Positions 55,555 through 63,633 of a stretch of DNA of 64,000 nucleotides are shown here, piece by piece. Origin of the DNA: WHSM01 sp036375165 (GTDB lineage: Bacteria > Actinomycetota > Actinomycetes > Mycobacteriales > Micromonosporaceae). The translations under genes and the position numbers were made by a program. The stretch lies in assembly GCA_036375165.1 (NCBI GenBank), contig DASUSI010000178.1, positions 62,001-126,000 of the forward strand, in the 5' to 3' direction. The notes below the pieces were generated by a model that worked only from the letters and a program-made list of their open reading frames with translations, was not told the DNA's origin and did not search any database. The stretch's first letter is position 1, and each line of letters begins with the position of its first letter.

Positions 55555-55566
55555 ACGGCCTCCTCG

Positions 55567-55593
55567 TGCTCGCGACCCCGGGGGTCGCGAGCA
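55567..55593. promoter_or_regulatory. Perfect palindrome between kamA and kdd
   Basis: TGCTCGCGACCCC and its exact reverse complement flank a single central base. The 27-bp palindrome lies in the 133-bp divergent region, just upstream of the kamA ribosome binding site. It could be an operator (Lrp/AsnC-type or other) or form a hairpin in the kamA leader. Confidence 0.5.
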
Positions 55594-55629
55594 AGGATAG
55601 TGAAAGACGTCCTGTCAAACTACTATCCT
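55594..55629. promoter_or_regulatory. AGGATAGT/ACTATCCT inverted pair
   Basis: The 8-mer AGGATAGT at 55594-55601 is repeated inverted at 55622-55629. TACTAT within the right arm could be a -10 for kdd. Together with the neighbouring palindrome it makes a compact divergent control region. Confidence 0.4.
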
Positions 55630-55687
55630 GCCGGAGGATTTCCCGAGTAATGCCGGATCAAACGCGAACATCACGGAAGGTGTTCAG

Positions 55688-56809
55688 ATGACGCCACCGC
55701 ATCATCAAAGCTCGAACGTCGGGCTGCACCGCGTGATCGAGCCAGCCGGCGTGCTCCCCCAGGCCGCGTGGCGACTGGACAACCGGCCCGGGATCTGGCC
55801 GGACGAGGTGCGCATCCAGGTGGAACGACTGAACCTCGACGCGGCCAGCTACCGGCAGTTGCACACCAAGCACCACGGTGACGGCGCGGCGGTTCGCGCC
55901 GAAGTGCTCGACATCGTGCGCACCCGTGGCAAGATGCACAACCCGGTCACCGGCTCCGGCGGGATGCTGATCGGCACCGTGGCGGACGTCGGGCCAGCGT
56001 CCCCGCTCGGGCTCGAAGCCGGACAGCGGGTCGCCACCCTGATCTCCCTCACCCTCACCCCGCTCGCCATCCGCGACGACCTCGCCAGCTGGGACGGACT
56101 GTCCGAACAGGTGCCGTGTGCCGGCCACGCGATCCTGTTCGCGCGCTCCATCGCCGCGCCGCTTCCCGAACACCTTGACCCGGAACTCGCCCTCGCCGTA
56201 CTCGACGTGTGCGGCGCGCCCGCGCTGACCGCCCGGGTGGTCGGGAAGGGGATCTCGGGTGGGAGCGCCACCGCGCCGTCCGTGGCGGTGCTCGGCGGCG
56301 CGGGAAAAAGCGGGTCGTTGGCGCTCGCGGCGGCCCGCAGGGCCGGTGCGGCACGCACCATCGGAGTGGTGCCGCACCAGGCGGAAGCCGATCGGCTGTT
56401 GGCCAGCGGACTGGCCGACGAGGTCGCCGTCGCGGACGCCCGCGACCCGGTTCAGGTGTCCGCCGCCGTCGCCGCAGCCCTCGGCGGGCCGGCTGACATC
56501 TGCGTGGTGTGTGTCGATGTACCCGGCTGCGAGCACGGCGCGATCCTCGCCACAGCCCAGGGCGGCACTGTCATCTTCTTCTCCATGGCGACCTCGTTCG
56601 CCGCCGCGGCACTCGGCGCCGAAGGTCTCGCGGCCGACGTCACGATGCTGATCGGCAACGGGTACGTGCCGGGCCACGCCGAGTACGCACTACAGCTACT
56701 GTCCGCCGAACCAGGCGTCCGAGGCCTGTTCGAATCCCGACTCGGCGAGTCCGGAAAGCCGACATCCGAGCCTGGTGTCCGCGAGCCGGGACCCGGCGCG
56801 GAAGACTGA
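55688..56809 (+). CDS. kdd: L-erythro-3,5-diaminohexanoate dehydrogenase
   Basis: A 373-residue NAD-dependent enzyme oxidatively deaminating 3,5-diaminohexanoate to 3-keto-5-aminohexanoate. LHRVIEPAGVLPQAAWRLDN (from 14) is the family's start, and MHNPVTGSGGMLIGTV and VAVLGGAGKSGSLALAAARR the GroES-like and Rossmann parts of this MDR-related group. GGAAGGTG precedes the ATG. First gene of the plus-strand lysine operon. The last 20 residues are a Pro/Gly/Glu tail. Confidence 0.9.
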   Translation: MTPPHHQSSNVGLHRVIEPAGVLPQAAWRLDNRPGIWPDEVRIQVERLNLDAASYRQLHTKHHGDGAAVRAEVLDIVRTRGKMHNPVTGSGGMLIGTVADVGPASPLGLEAGQRVATLISLTLTPLAIRDDLASWDGLSEQVPCAGHAILFARSIAAPLPEHLDPELALAVLDVCGAPALTARVVGKGISGGSATAPSVAVLGGAGKSGSLALAAARRAGAARTIGVVPHQAEADRLLASGLADEVAVADARDPVQVSAAVAAALGGPADICVVCVDVPGCEHGAILATAQGGTVIFFSMATSFAAAALGAEGLAADVTMLIGNGYVPGHAEYALQLLSAEPGVRGLFESRLGESGKPTSEPGVREPGPGAED

Positions 56810-56813
56810 ACCC

Positions 56814-58367
56814 ATGACCGCCACGCCCAGCACAGCCATCCTCTACCGCGGCGGTCGGGTCTACAGCCCGGCCGACCCGCGGGCCACGGCCCTGCTCGTG
56901 GACGGGGACCGGGTCGCCTGGCTCGGCCCGGACGACGAGGCACCGCAGGCTCCCGACGTCGTAGATCTTCACGGTGCCCTGGTCACACCCGCGTTCGTGG
57001 ACGCCCACGTGCACGCCACCGACACCGGGGTCACATTGCTGGGCCTGGACCTGTCCGGCGCACGGTCCGTCACCGACCTGCTCGACCGGGTGGCGGGGTA
57101 CGGGGCGACCCTGCCACCCGACGCCACGCTGCTCGGTCACGGTTGGGACGAGACCGGTTGGCCTGAGCGGAGGCCCCCCACAGCCACCGAACTGGACCAG
57201 GCCGGCGGCGGCCGCAAGGTCTACCTGTCCCGCATCGACGTGCACTCCGCAGCCTGCTCCACCGGGTTGATGGCGGCGGTGCCCGGCCTGGCCGGAATTG
57301 AGGGTCACCGGCCCGACGGCTGGCAGCGGGTCATGGCACACCACGCGGTCCGGGCCGCCGCATACGCCTCCATCACGCCGCCGCAACGCCGGGACGCGCA
57401 ACGCGCAACGCTGACGCGGGCGGCCGCCCGCGGGGTCGCCGCCGTGCACGAGTGTGGCGGGCCTGGCACGTCTGCCGAGGAGGACTTCACCGGGCTGCTC
57501 GCACTGGCCGCCACTGAACCGCTGCCCGAGGTTTACGGATACTGGGGTGAGCTGAACGCGGTCGAGAAGGCCCGCGAACTCGGCGCCATCGGTGCCGGGG
57601 GTGACCTGTACGCGGACGGCGCGCTCGGCTCACAGACCGCGTGCCTGACCCAGCCGTACCGGGACACCGATGGCCAAGGTCACGCGTACCTGGACGCCGA
57701 CCAGGTCGCCGAGCATCTCGTGGCCTGCGTCAATCATGGCCTGCAGGGCGGATTCCACGCGATCGGCGACGCCGCGATCGGCACCGTGGTACGCGGCTTC
57801 GCCAAGGCCGCCGACAAAGTGGGGTTGGAGCGGCTGCGGGCCGGCAGACACCGGGTGGAACACGCCGAGATCCTCGACCGGGAGCTGATCCGCGGCTTCG
57901 TGGAGTTCGGGATCGTCGCCAGCATGCAACCCGGGTTCGACCGGCTCTGGGGCGGGACGACCGGGATGTACGCACTGCGACTCGGCGTGGAGCGGGCACT
58001 GGCGTCGAACCCGTTCGGTTCCCTCGCCGGGGTGGGGGTGCCGCTCGCGTTCGGCTCGGACAGCCCGGTCACTCCGATCGACCCTTGGGGCAGTGTGCGG
58101 GCCGCGGCCAGGCACCACAACCCGCACCAGCGGATCACAGTCCGCGCCGCCTTCGCCGCGCACACCCGGGGCGGCTGGCGGGCAGTGCACCGAGACGACG
58201 AAGGGGTGCTGGTCCCGGGCGGTCCGGCCACTTTCGCGGTCTGGCACACCACGGGGGAGCTTCCCGGTGGCCTGCCGGCCCTCGGCGGCGAGGATCCGCT
58301 GCCGGCGTGCGTCCGTACGGTGCTCCGGGGTATCACCATCCACGAGCAGGGGGGCATGACGACGTGA
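56814..58367 (+). CDS. YtcJ-like amidohydrolase family protein
   Basis: A 517-residue metal-dependent hydrolase. H65-x-H67 in FVDAHVHATDTG bind the metal, GGFHAIGDAAIGTVV and HRVEHAEIL supply further His, and FGSDSPVTPIDPWGSVRAA the Asp. This is the amidohydrolase_3 group. It lies 4 nt after kdd and overlaps kamD in GTGA, so it is firmly inside the lysine operon although it is not a known member of the fermentation pathway. A role on an N-acyl or lactam form of a pathway intermediate is speculation. Confidence 0.85.
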   Translation: MTATPSTAILYRGGRVYSPADPRATALLVDGDRVAWLGPDDEAPQAPDVVDLHGALVTPAFVDAHVHATDTGVTLLGLDLSGARSVTDLLDRVAGYGATLPPDATLLGHGWDETGWPERRPPTATELDQAGGGRKVYLSRIDVHSAACSTGLMAAVPGLAGIEGHRPDGWQRVMAHHAVRAAAYASITPPQRRDAQRATLTRAAARGVAAVHECGGPGTSAEEDFTGLLALAATEPLPEVYGYWGELNAVEKARELGAIGAGGDLYADGALGSQTACLTQPYRDTDGQGHAYLDADQVAEHLVACVNHGLQGGFHAIGDAAIGTVVRGFAKAADKVGLERLRAGRHRVEHAEILDRELIRGFVEFGIVASMQPGFDRLWGGTTGMYALRLGVERALASNPFGSLAGVGVPLAFGSDSPVTPIDPWGSVRAAARHHNPHQRITVRAAFAAHTRGGWRAVHRDDEGVLVPGGPATFAVWHTTGELPGGLPALGGEDPLPACVRTVLRGITIHEQGGMTT

Positions 58368-59950
58368 CTGGTACGAAACTGGCCCTCGACGCGGCACTGG
58401 TACGCCGGGCCCGGACCCTGGCCCGCCGGGTGGGCGAGCCGGTGGTGGAACTGGCACGCGGCCACACCACCGTGTCCGTGGAGCGTGCGGTGCTGCGGCT
58501 GGCTGGGGTCAGCGGGGCCGACCCTGACGGGATTCCCTGGGTGAACCGGCTGGTAGACGCGGTGGTCGCCGACGTCGGCCTGGAGCACGGGGTGGTGCAG
58601 CCGGTGTTCCACGCCATGCGGCGGGAAGGCATCTCCGATCTGACCCTGTTGGCGCAGAAGGCCGCCGCGGGCAGTGTGCGCTTCGAACTGCCCGCCGGTC
58701 AGGCCGCCAGCGCCGCCCGGCGGGCAGCCCTCCGGACGGTCCGGGCCGGAATCAGCCGCATCGACCGCAGGAAAGCCGAACGTGACCGCCTGATCCGGCA
58801 GGTCGGCGACCCGCCACGCCGACCGTGGATCTACCTGATCGTCGCCACCGGCAACATCCACGAGGACATCCCGCAGGCCCAGGCGGCGGCCCGGGAGGGT
58901 GCCGACGTGATCGCGGTGATCCGCTCCACCGGCCAGTCGCTGCTGGATTACGTACCGGAAGGCGCCACCCGGGAAGGTTTCGCCGGCACGTACGCCACCC
59001 AGGAGAACTTCCGGCTGATGCGCGCCGCTCTCGACCAGACCTCCCGGGAGGTCGGCCGCTACATCCGGCTCACCAACTACGCCTCGGGCCTGTGTATGCC
59101 TGAGATCGCGACGCTGGCGGGGTTGGAACGACTGGACATGATGCTCAACGACTCGATGTACGGCATCCTGTTCCGCGACATCAACCCGGTTCGCACCTTC
59201 GTCGACCAGCGGTTCTCCCGGCAGGTCCACGCCCGTGCCGGGATCATCATCAACACCGGTGAGGACAACTACCTCACCACCGCCGACGCGGTGGACGAGG
59301 CCCACACCGTCACCGTGTCCCAACTGCTCAACGAGTACTTCGCCAAGGAGGCCGGCCTCGCCGACTGGCAACTCGGGCTCGGCCACGCTTTCGAGATCAA
59401 TCCCGACATCCCTGACTCGTTCCGCCTGGAACTCGCCCACGCGCTGCTCGGCCGCGAGTTGTTCCCGGACGCTCCGCTGAAGTGGATGCCGCCCACCAAG
59501 CACATGACCGGTGACGTGTTCCGGGGCAACCTTCTCGACGGTTTCTTCAACCTCGTCGGGACGCTCACCGGGCAGGGCATTCTGCTGGTCGGGATGATGA
59601 CCGAGGCGGTGGTCACGCCATGGCTGTCGGACCGGGACATCGCGCTGCAGAACGTGAGATACGTGCTCAACGCAGCTGGAAACCTGCACGAAGACTTTCA
59701 GCCCGCAACGGGCGGGTTCATCCAGCGCCGTGCCCAACAGGTGCTGCGGGAGGCGGTGGAGTTGCTGGAACGGATCGTCGCGGACCAGGGGACTGAGATC
59801 CCGATGCTGAACGCGATCGCCGACGGCACCTTCGGCTTCATGAAGCGACCAGCCGACGCAGGCAAGGGCCTCGACGGCGTCGCCCGCACGGCCGACGACT
59901 ACTACAACCCCGCCACCGAGATCCTGGAAGCCGCCGGTGCCGACAGCTAG
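58364..59950 (+). CDS. kamD: Lysine 5,6-aminomutase alpha subunit
   Basis: A 528-residue adenosylcobalamin/PLP enzyme subunit (D-lysine and beta-lysine 5,6-migration). The TIM barrel holds FATGNIHEDIPQAQAAA-like IVATGNIHEDIPQAQ, VIRSTGQSLLDYVPEG, RLTNYASGLCMPEIA and MLNDSMYGILFRDIN, all hallmarks of KamD. GTG 58364 overlaps the amidohydrolase stop in GTGA. The frame upstream to 57641 is a shadow. KamE normally follows directly; here a 0.4-kb insertion separates them. Confidence 0.93.
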   Translation: MTGTKLALDAALVRRARTLARRVGEPVVELARGHTTVSVERAVLRLAGVSGADPDGIPWVNRLVDAVVADVGLEHGVVQPVFHAMRREGISDLTLLAQKAAAGSVRFELPAGQAASAARRAALRTVRAGISRIDRRKAERDRLIRQVGDPPRRPWIYLIVATGNIHEDIPQAQAAAREGADVIAVIRSTGQSLLDYVPEGATREGFAGTYATQENFRLMRAALDQTSREVGRYIRLTNYASGLCMPEIATLAGLERLDMMLNDSMYGILFRDINPVRTFVDQRFSRQVHARAGIIINTGEDNYLTTADAVDEAHTVTVSQLLNEYFAKEAGLADWQLGLGHAFEINPDIPDSFRLELAHALLGRELFPDAPLKWMPPTKHMTGDVFRGNLLDGFFNLVGTLTGQGILLVGMMTEAVVTPWLSDRDIALQNVRYVLNAAGNLHEDFQPATGGFIQRRAQQVLREAVELLERIVADQGTEIPMLNAIADGTFGFMKRPADAGKGLDGVARTADDYYNPATEILEAAGADS

Positions 59951-60011
59951 CCCGCCATTTGTGCGGCTTACTCGCGGGACGACGCCCGAAGTTTTCCACG
60001 GGGGTGGTGGG

Positions 60012-60365
60012 GTGCTCCGCAGTTTCCGCTTCGCGAACCACAAATCCCTCGGTGACGAGGCCGAACTGCTGCTCACGCGGGCCTACGAGAAGTCCCACCT
60101 TGCGGTGCCGGCAGCGGGGATCTTCGGCGCCAACGCCTCGGGCACGTCGAACCTGGTTGACGCCCTCCGGTTCATGTCAACCCGCCTCAGAAAACACGTG
60201 CCCGACTACGACAAGACCACGCTGCGGTTCGCTGACCATTCCCTGGGCATCGGTGAGGCGATCCTGCGGGCGAGAAAACTGCACCCAGACGGCACCGATG
60301 TAGGTGCCAACCCGTCCACGGGGGTCTGGCGGCTGGTCGAAAGACACCTGGAGCAACCATCATGA
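60012..60365 (+). pseudogene. AAA ATPase N-terminal remnant between kamD and kamE
   Basis: A 117-codon frame begins VLRSFRFANHKSLGDEAELL LTRAYEK and AAGIFGANASGTSNLVDALR FM, matching the start of OLD-like AAA_15 ATPases. The Walker A is GANASGTS at 39-46, with Thr45 in place of the essential Lys. Family proteins exceed 350 residues; here the sequence diverges after about 65 and stops at 117. The TGA overlaps the kamE ATG in ATGA, so the frame may now only couple kamE translation. The longer frame starts at 59937 inside kamD. Confidence 0.6.
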
Positions 60366-61168
60366 GCAAGGTCATCCGGCCATACGGGGACACCACCGGC
60401 GACGGCATGGTGCAGATTTCGTTCACCCTGCCCATACCCCACGACAAGCGCGCCGAAGGTGCCGCGCTGCAACTCGCCGGCAAGATGGGCTTGGACCCCG
60501 CCATGCTGGTGCACGCGAAGCCGATGGGCCAGTCACACACCTTCTTCGTGGTGTACGGCAGCGTGCGGCACCTGGTCGAACTGGACAAGGTGAAAGTCGC
60601 TGAGCGGGACTTCCCACTGCTGTCCGCGAAGGACATCAACGCCCTGGTGAAACGGAGCCTACGGCGCAAGCTCACGGTGGTCGGCGCATGCATCGGCACG
60701 GACGCGCACACGGTCGGCATCGACGCGATCCTCAACGTGAAGGGTTTCGCCGGGGAGAAGGGCCTGGAGTACCACCGGGAGCTTCGGGTGGTGAACCTCG
60801 GTGCCCAGGTTCCCGTACCCGAACTGGTGGAACGGGCCCGCGCCGAGAAGGCTGACGCCGTGCTGGTCAGCCAGGTCGTCACACAGCGCGACGCGCACCT
60901 GCACAACGTCCGGGAAATGTCCGCCGCGTTCCGGGAGGCGTTCGGAGAGCACCGCCGCCCACTGCTGGTGGTTGGTGGCCCCAGATTCGACGAACTCGCC
61001 GCCCCCGAACTGGGTGTGGACCGCATCTTCGGACGTGGCACCACACCCGGCGAGGTGGCGAGCTACCTGGTACACACCCTGGTCAGCGGCGGCCGTGCCG
61101 CCACCCACACCGATGCCAGGACGCCGGCCGAGCGTCTCGAAGCTGCTGTCTGCGGCCGGAGGAAATGA
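60362..61168 (+). CDS. kamE: Lysine 5,6-aminomutase beta subunit
   Basis: A 268-residue cobalamin-binding subunit. D114-x-H116-x2-G118 in GTDAHTVGIDAILN is the base-off B12 motif, and K127 in LNVKGFAG matches the lysine that holds PLP in the open state. VLVSQVVTQRDAHLHNVREM S and VGGPRFDELAAPELGVDRIF G complete the Rossmann domain. The N-terminal dimerisation domain (1-100) is present. Starts inside the ATPase remnant's stop; kal follows by 1 nt. Confidence 0.94.
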   Translation: MSKVIRPYGDTTGDGMVQISFTLPIPHDKRAEGAALQLAGKMGLDPAMLVHAKPMGQSHTFFVVYGSVRHLVELDKVKVAERDFPLLSAKDINALVKRSLRRKLTVVGACIGTDAHTVGIDAILNVKGFAGEKGLEYHRELRVVNLGAQVPVPELVERARAEKADAVLVSQVVTQRDAHLHNVREMSAAFREAFGEHRRPLLVVGGPRFDELAAPELGVDRIFGRGTTPGEVASYLVHTLVSGGRAATHTDARTPAERLEAAVCGRRK

Positions 61169-61169
61169 C

Positions 61170-61559
61170 GTGAACGACCACCGTCTCGGACTCACCGTGA
61201 CCCACCGTCGCTACGTCCCGTACGACCACGCTCACTACGCCGGTAATCTCGTTGACGGCGCCTACGCACTGGGCCTGTTCGGAGACGTCGCCACCGAGAT
61301 CTGCATCCGTACCGACGGCGACGAAGGCCTGTTCGCCGGGTACAGCGACATCCGGTTCACCGCTCAGATCAAGGCCGGCGACGTGCTGGAGGCGACCGGC
61401 AGCGTCACCCGGGTCGGCAACCGCAGCCGCACCATCGAGTTCTCCTGCTCCGTTGTCTGCCGGGGCCGACCCGACGTGTCGGAATCCGCCGCCGAGGTGC
61501 TCGATCCGCCGGTGGTGGTCGTCGTCGCCACCGGCACTGTGGTGGTGCCGCCACGATGA
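61170..61559 (+). CDS. kal: 3-aminobutyryl-CoA ammonia-lyase
   Basis: A 129-residue hotdog-fold enzyme removing ammonia from 3-aminobutyryl-CoA to give crotonyl-CoA. RRYVPYDHAHYAGNLVDGAY ALGLFGDVATEI and DEGLFAGYSDIRF are the family signature. Size is typical. It starts 1 nt after kamE at GTG and overlaps the next gene in ATGA. It acts after thiolytic cleavage by Kce, whose gene is not in the window. Confidence 0.9.
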   Translation: MNDHRLGLTVTHRRYVPYDHAHYAGNLVDGAYALGLFGDVATEICIRTDGDEGLFAGYSDIRFTAQIKAGDVLEATGSVTRVGNRSRTIEFSCSVVCRGRPDVSESAAEVLDPPVVVVVATGTVVVPPR

Positions 61560-63016
61560 CCCAGGTACGTCCGTACGCCGACCCGGCCACCGCCACCGAC
61601 CGCGACCTGGTGGTCTGCGGTGACGTCGGGTCCACGTACACCAAGGTGGCTGTCGTGGACACGGCGAGCGGGGACCTCGTCGCGACCGCCGACTGTCCCA
61701 CCACACTGGACAGCGACGTACTGGACGGTCTTGACGAGGCCCTCGACGCGATCGCCGCCCGGTACCCCGAAGCTGACCTGTCCCGGATCCGGGTGTGCTC
61801 CAGCGCAGGTGGCGGACTCCGCCTGGCAGTCGTGGGGTACGAACAACTCGTCACCGCCGAGGCCGGTCAGCGGGTCGGGCTGTCGGCCGGGGCGAGAGTG
61901 GTGCACGTCGCCGCCGGCAGGCTCGACCCCGCCGCGACCGCCGGACTGCTGGCCGCCCGACCCGACATCGTGCTGCTGGTCGGGGGCACCGACGGCGGAG
62001 ACGAGGACGTGCTGCGGCACAACGCCGCCCAACTCGCCACGTCCCGGCTGGCCACGCCGATCGTGCTCGCCGGCAACGTTGACGCCCGAGCCGACGTCGC
62101 CGGCACGCTGCGCTCCCACGGAAAGACAGTGCTGCCCACGGACAACGTGTTGCCACGGATCGGCGTGTTGCACCCGCAACCGGCGCGGGCCGCGATCCGG
62201 GAGGTGTTCCTGCGGCACGTGATCGGCGGCAAGAAGCTGTCCTGGGACCCGCGCTTCGCTCACCTGGTACGAGGCGCCACCCCCGACCTGGTGCTCACCG
62301 CGGTCGAGTTGCTGGCCGACCGGTTACCGTCCGAGGTGGCCCATGTCCCGGATTCGGGCGGGCAGCACCCAGGGGTCGTGGTGGTTGACGTGGGAGGGGC
62401 CACCACGGACGTCTACTCGGTACTCGCTCCCGATCCGCAACACCCCGCGCCGGAAAGGGACGTGGCCGGAACCCTGTGGCGAAGCCGCACCGTCGAGGGT
62501 GACCTCGGGGTGCGGTGGAACGCACCCGGCGTCGTCATCGCCGCCGTGACGGAGGGGCTGCTCGCGCCGGACGAGGCCGCAGCACTGCATGACGGCGCGG
62601 CATTGCGTGCGGCACAGCCGAATCTGGTTGGCGAGGACACAAAGGACCTGCGAGTGGACCAACGCCTCGCGGAACTGGCCATCACCATCGCTCTGCGCCG
62701 GCACGCCCGCGGGGAACGGATCGGTCCGCCAACCGCTCCCCGCCGTGGCGGCAAGGACCTGGGACCGGTACGGCTCGTGATCGGATCCGGTGGAGTGCTA
62801 CGCCATGCCGCACCGTCGTTGGCGGCGACTCTGCTGGGTACCGCGGTCAGTGACCACGCCGGCGGATGGCCCCTGCCACGTCGGCCACGACACGTTGTCG
62901 ATCACAGGTACGTGCTGGCCGCGGCCGGCCTGCTCGCCGACGATCACCCGGATGTGGCAACGCATTTGATCCACACCCGACTTCTCGCCCCGGAAGAACC
63001 CTCCCGACGGCGCTGA
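61556..63016 (+). CDS. MutL/GlmL-family aminomutase-reactivating ATPase
   Basis: A 486-residue ASKHA-fold protein. CGDVGSTYTKVAVVDTASG carries the phosphate-1 loop, VVVDVGGATTDVYSV the phosphate-2 loop and VIGSGGVLRHA the adenosine motif. GlmL/MutL/OraS-related proteins (KamB in lysine clusters) are thought to reactivate B12-dependent mutases. Last in the operon and coupled to kal by ATGA. The MutS-like partner KamC of clostridial clusters is absent here. Confidence 0.87.
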   Translation: MTQVRPYADPATATDRDLVVCGDVGSTYTKVAVVDTASGDLVATADCPTTLDSDVLDGLDEALDAIAARYPEADLSRIRVCSSAGGGLRLAVVGYEQLVTAEAGQRVGLSAGARVVHVAAGRLDPAATAGLLAARPDIVLLVGGTDGGDEDVLRHNAAQLATSRLATPIVLAGNVDARADVAGTLRSHGKTVLPTDNVLPRIGVLHPQPARAAIREVFLRHVIGGKKLSWDPRFAHLVRGATPDLVLTAVELLADRLPSEVAHVPDSGGQHPGVVVVDVGGATTDVYSVLAPDPQHPAPERDVAGTLWRSRTVEGDLGVRWNAPGVVIAAVTEGLLAPDEAAALHDGAALRAAQPNLVGEDTKDLRVDQRLAELAITIALRRHARGERIGPPTAPRRGGKDLGPVRLVIGSGGVLRHAAPSLAATLLGTAVSDHAGGWPLPRRPRHVVDHRYVLAAAGLLADDHPDVATHLIHTRLLAPEEPSRRR

Positions 63017-63032
63017 CCCCTCCGGGAGGGTC
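62999..63032 (+). terminator. Possible terminator at end of the lysine operon
   Basis: CCCTCCCG at 62999-63006 pairs with CGGGAGGG at 63023-63030, and a nested ACCCCTCCGGGAGGGT can form too. It straddles the stop codon of the reactivase gene. No U-tract follows, as is common in high-GC actinobacteria. Confidence 0.4.
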
Positions 63033-63633
63033 CGCGCAGCCGAATTCCGCATCGGATTTCGACTGGCTGGGACGGATTTTCCAGACCCGGTTGACAGGCT
63101 CCGGGGGATGGTGGCTACCGTCATTGAGGTCCGGCTTTGGGGGTGGCTCGGCTTCGCTTCGTCTCTTCGCCCGCTGGCAAAACGACGGCAGGTCGCGCCG
63201 CCGTTGCGGCCAGGTCCAGCGGGCGGGGGTCGGCGGGGCGTGGCGAACCGGCTGCCGTTCCGGCGTGGACTAGGGGGTGCGGGCGGCCAGTAGACAACGG
63301 TCCGGTGCGGGTGTCCAATCCGTAGCGAACCGGTCCGAAGGTCGTTGGGACGTTCCTGACGCGTCGGCCGAAGCGGGCCTGGGAGTGCAGGGGCGCGGCT
63401 CAAGCCGCGCCCCTCTTGCCTTCACCGTGGCTGTTGCCTTCACAGCGGCTCAAGCCCGTGCGGGACAATCCACAGTGGGTGGTCATGCTCCACAGATCAG
63501 GACCGGTGATCCGGACGTGACACCGGTCGGGTCCTGCCCGGTGCGGTGAGGGCCGTGGCCCGCCGAGGCGGCGGAACCTGGGAGAATCGACCAGGTGCCG
63601 GCGCGCCGGGCGCCGGGCGGAACGGAGACATGG
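63017..63633. other. Non-coding stretch before lnt
   Basis: About 615 bp without a convincing gene. Short frames here have no family resemblance or start signals. It contains TTGACA at 63091 without a good -10, the hairpin at 63389-63414, and CACAGTGGGTGGTCATGCTC CACAG further on. It probably holds a terminator and the lnt promoter. Confidence 0.4.
63389..63414. terminator. Strong GC hairpin in the reactivase-lnt gap
   Basis: AGGGGCGCGGCT at 63389-63400 and its exact complement at 63403-63414 form a 12-bp stem with a 2-nt nominal loop. The following CTTGCC is only weakly T-rich. A bidirectional terminator is the simplest reading. Confidence 0.55.

Noticed and set aside
55554..55688. Cobalamin riboswitch for the B12-dependent kam operon
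   Set aside because: The 133-bp gap is too short and lacks the B12 box; only palindromes are seen.
57734..60076. 780-codon open frame on the minus strand opposite the amidohydrolase and kamD
   Set aside because: It is the antisense shadow of well-identified genes; composition is His/Val/Gly-rich antisense style and shows no family motif.
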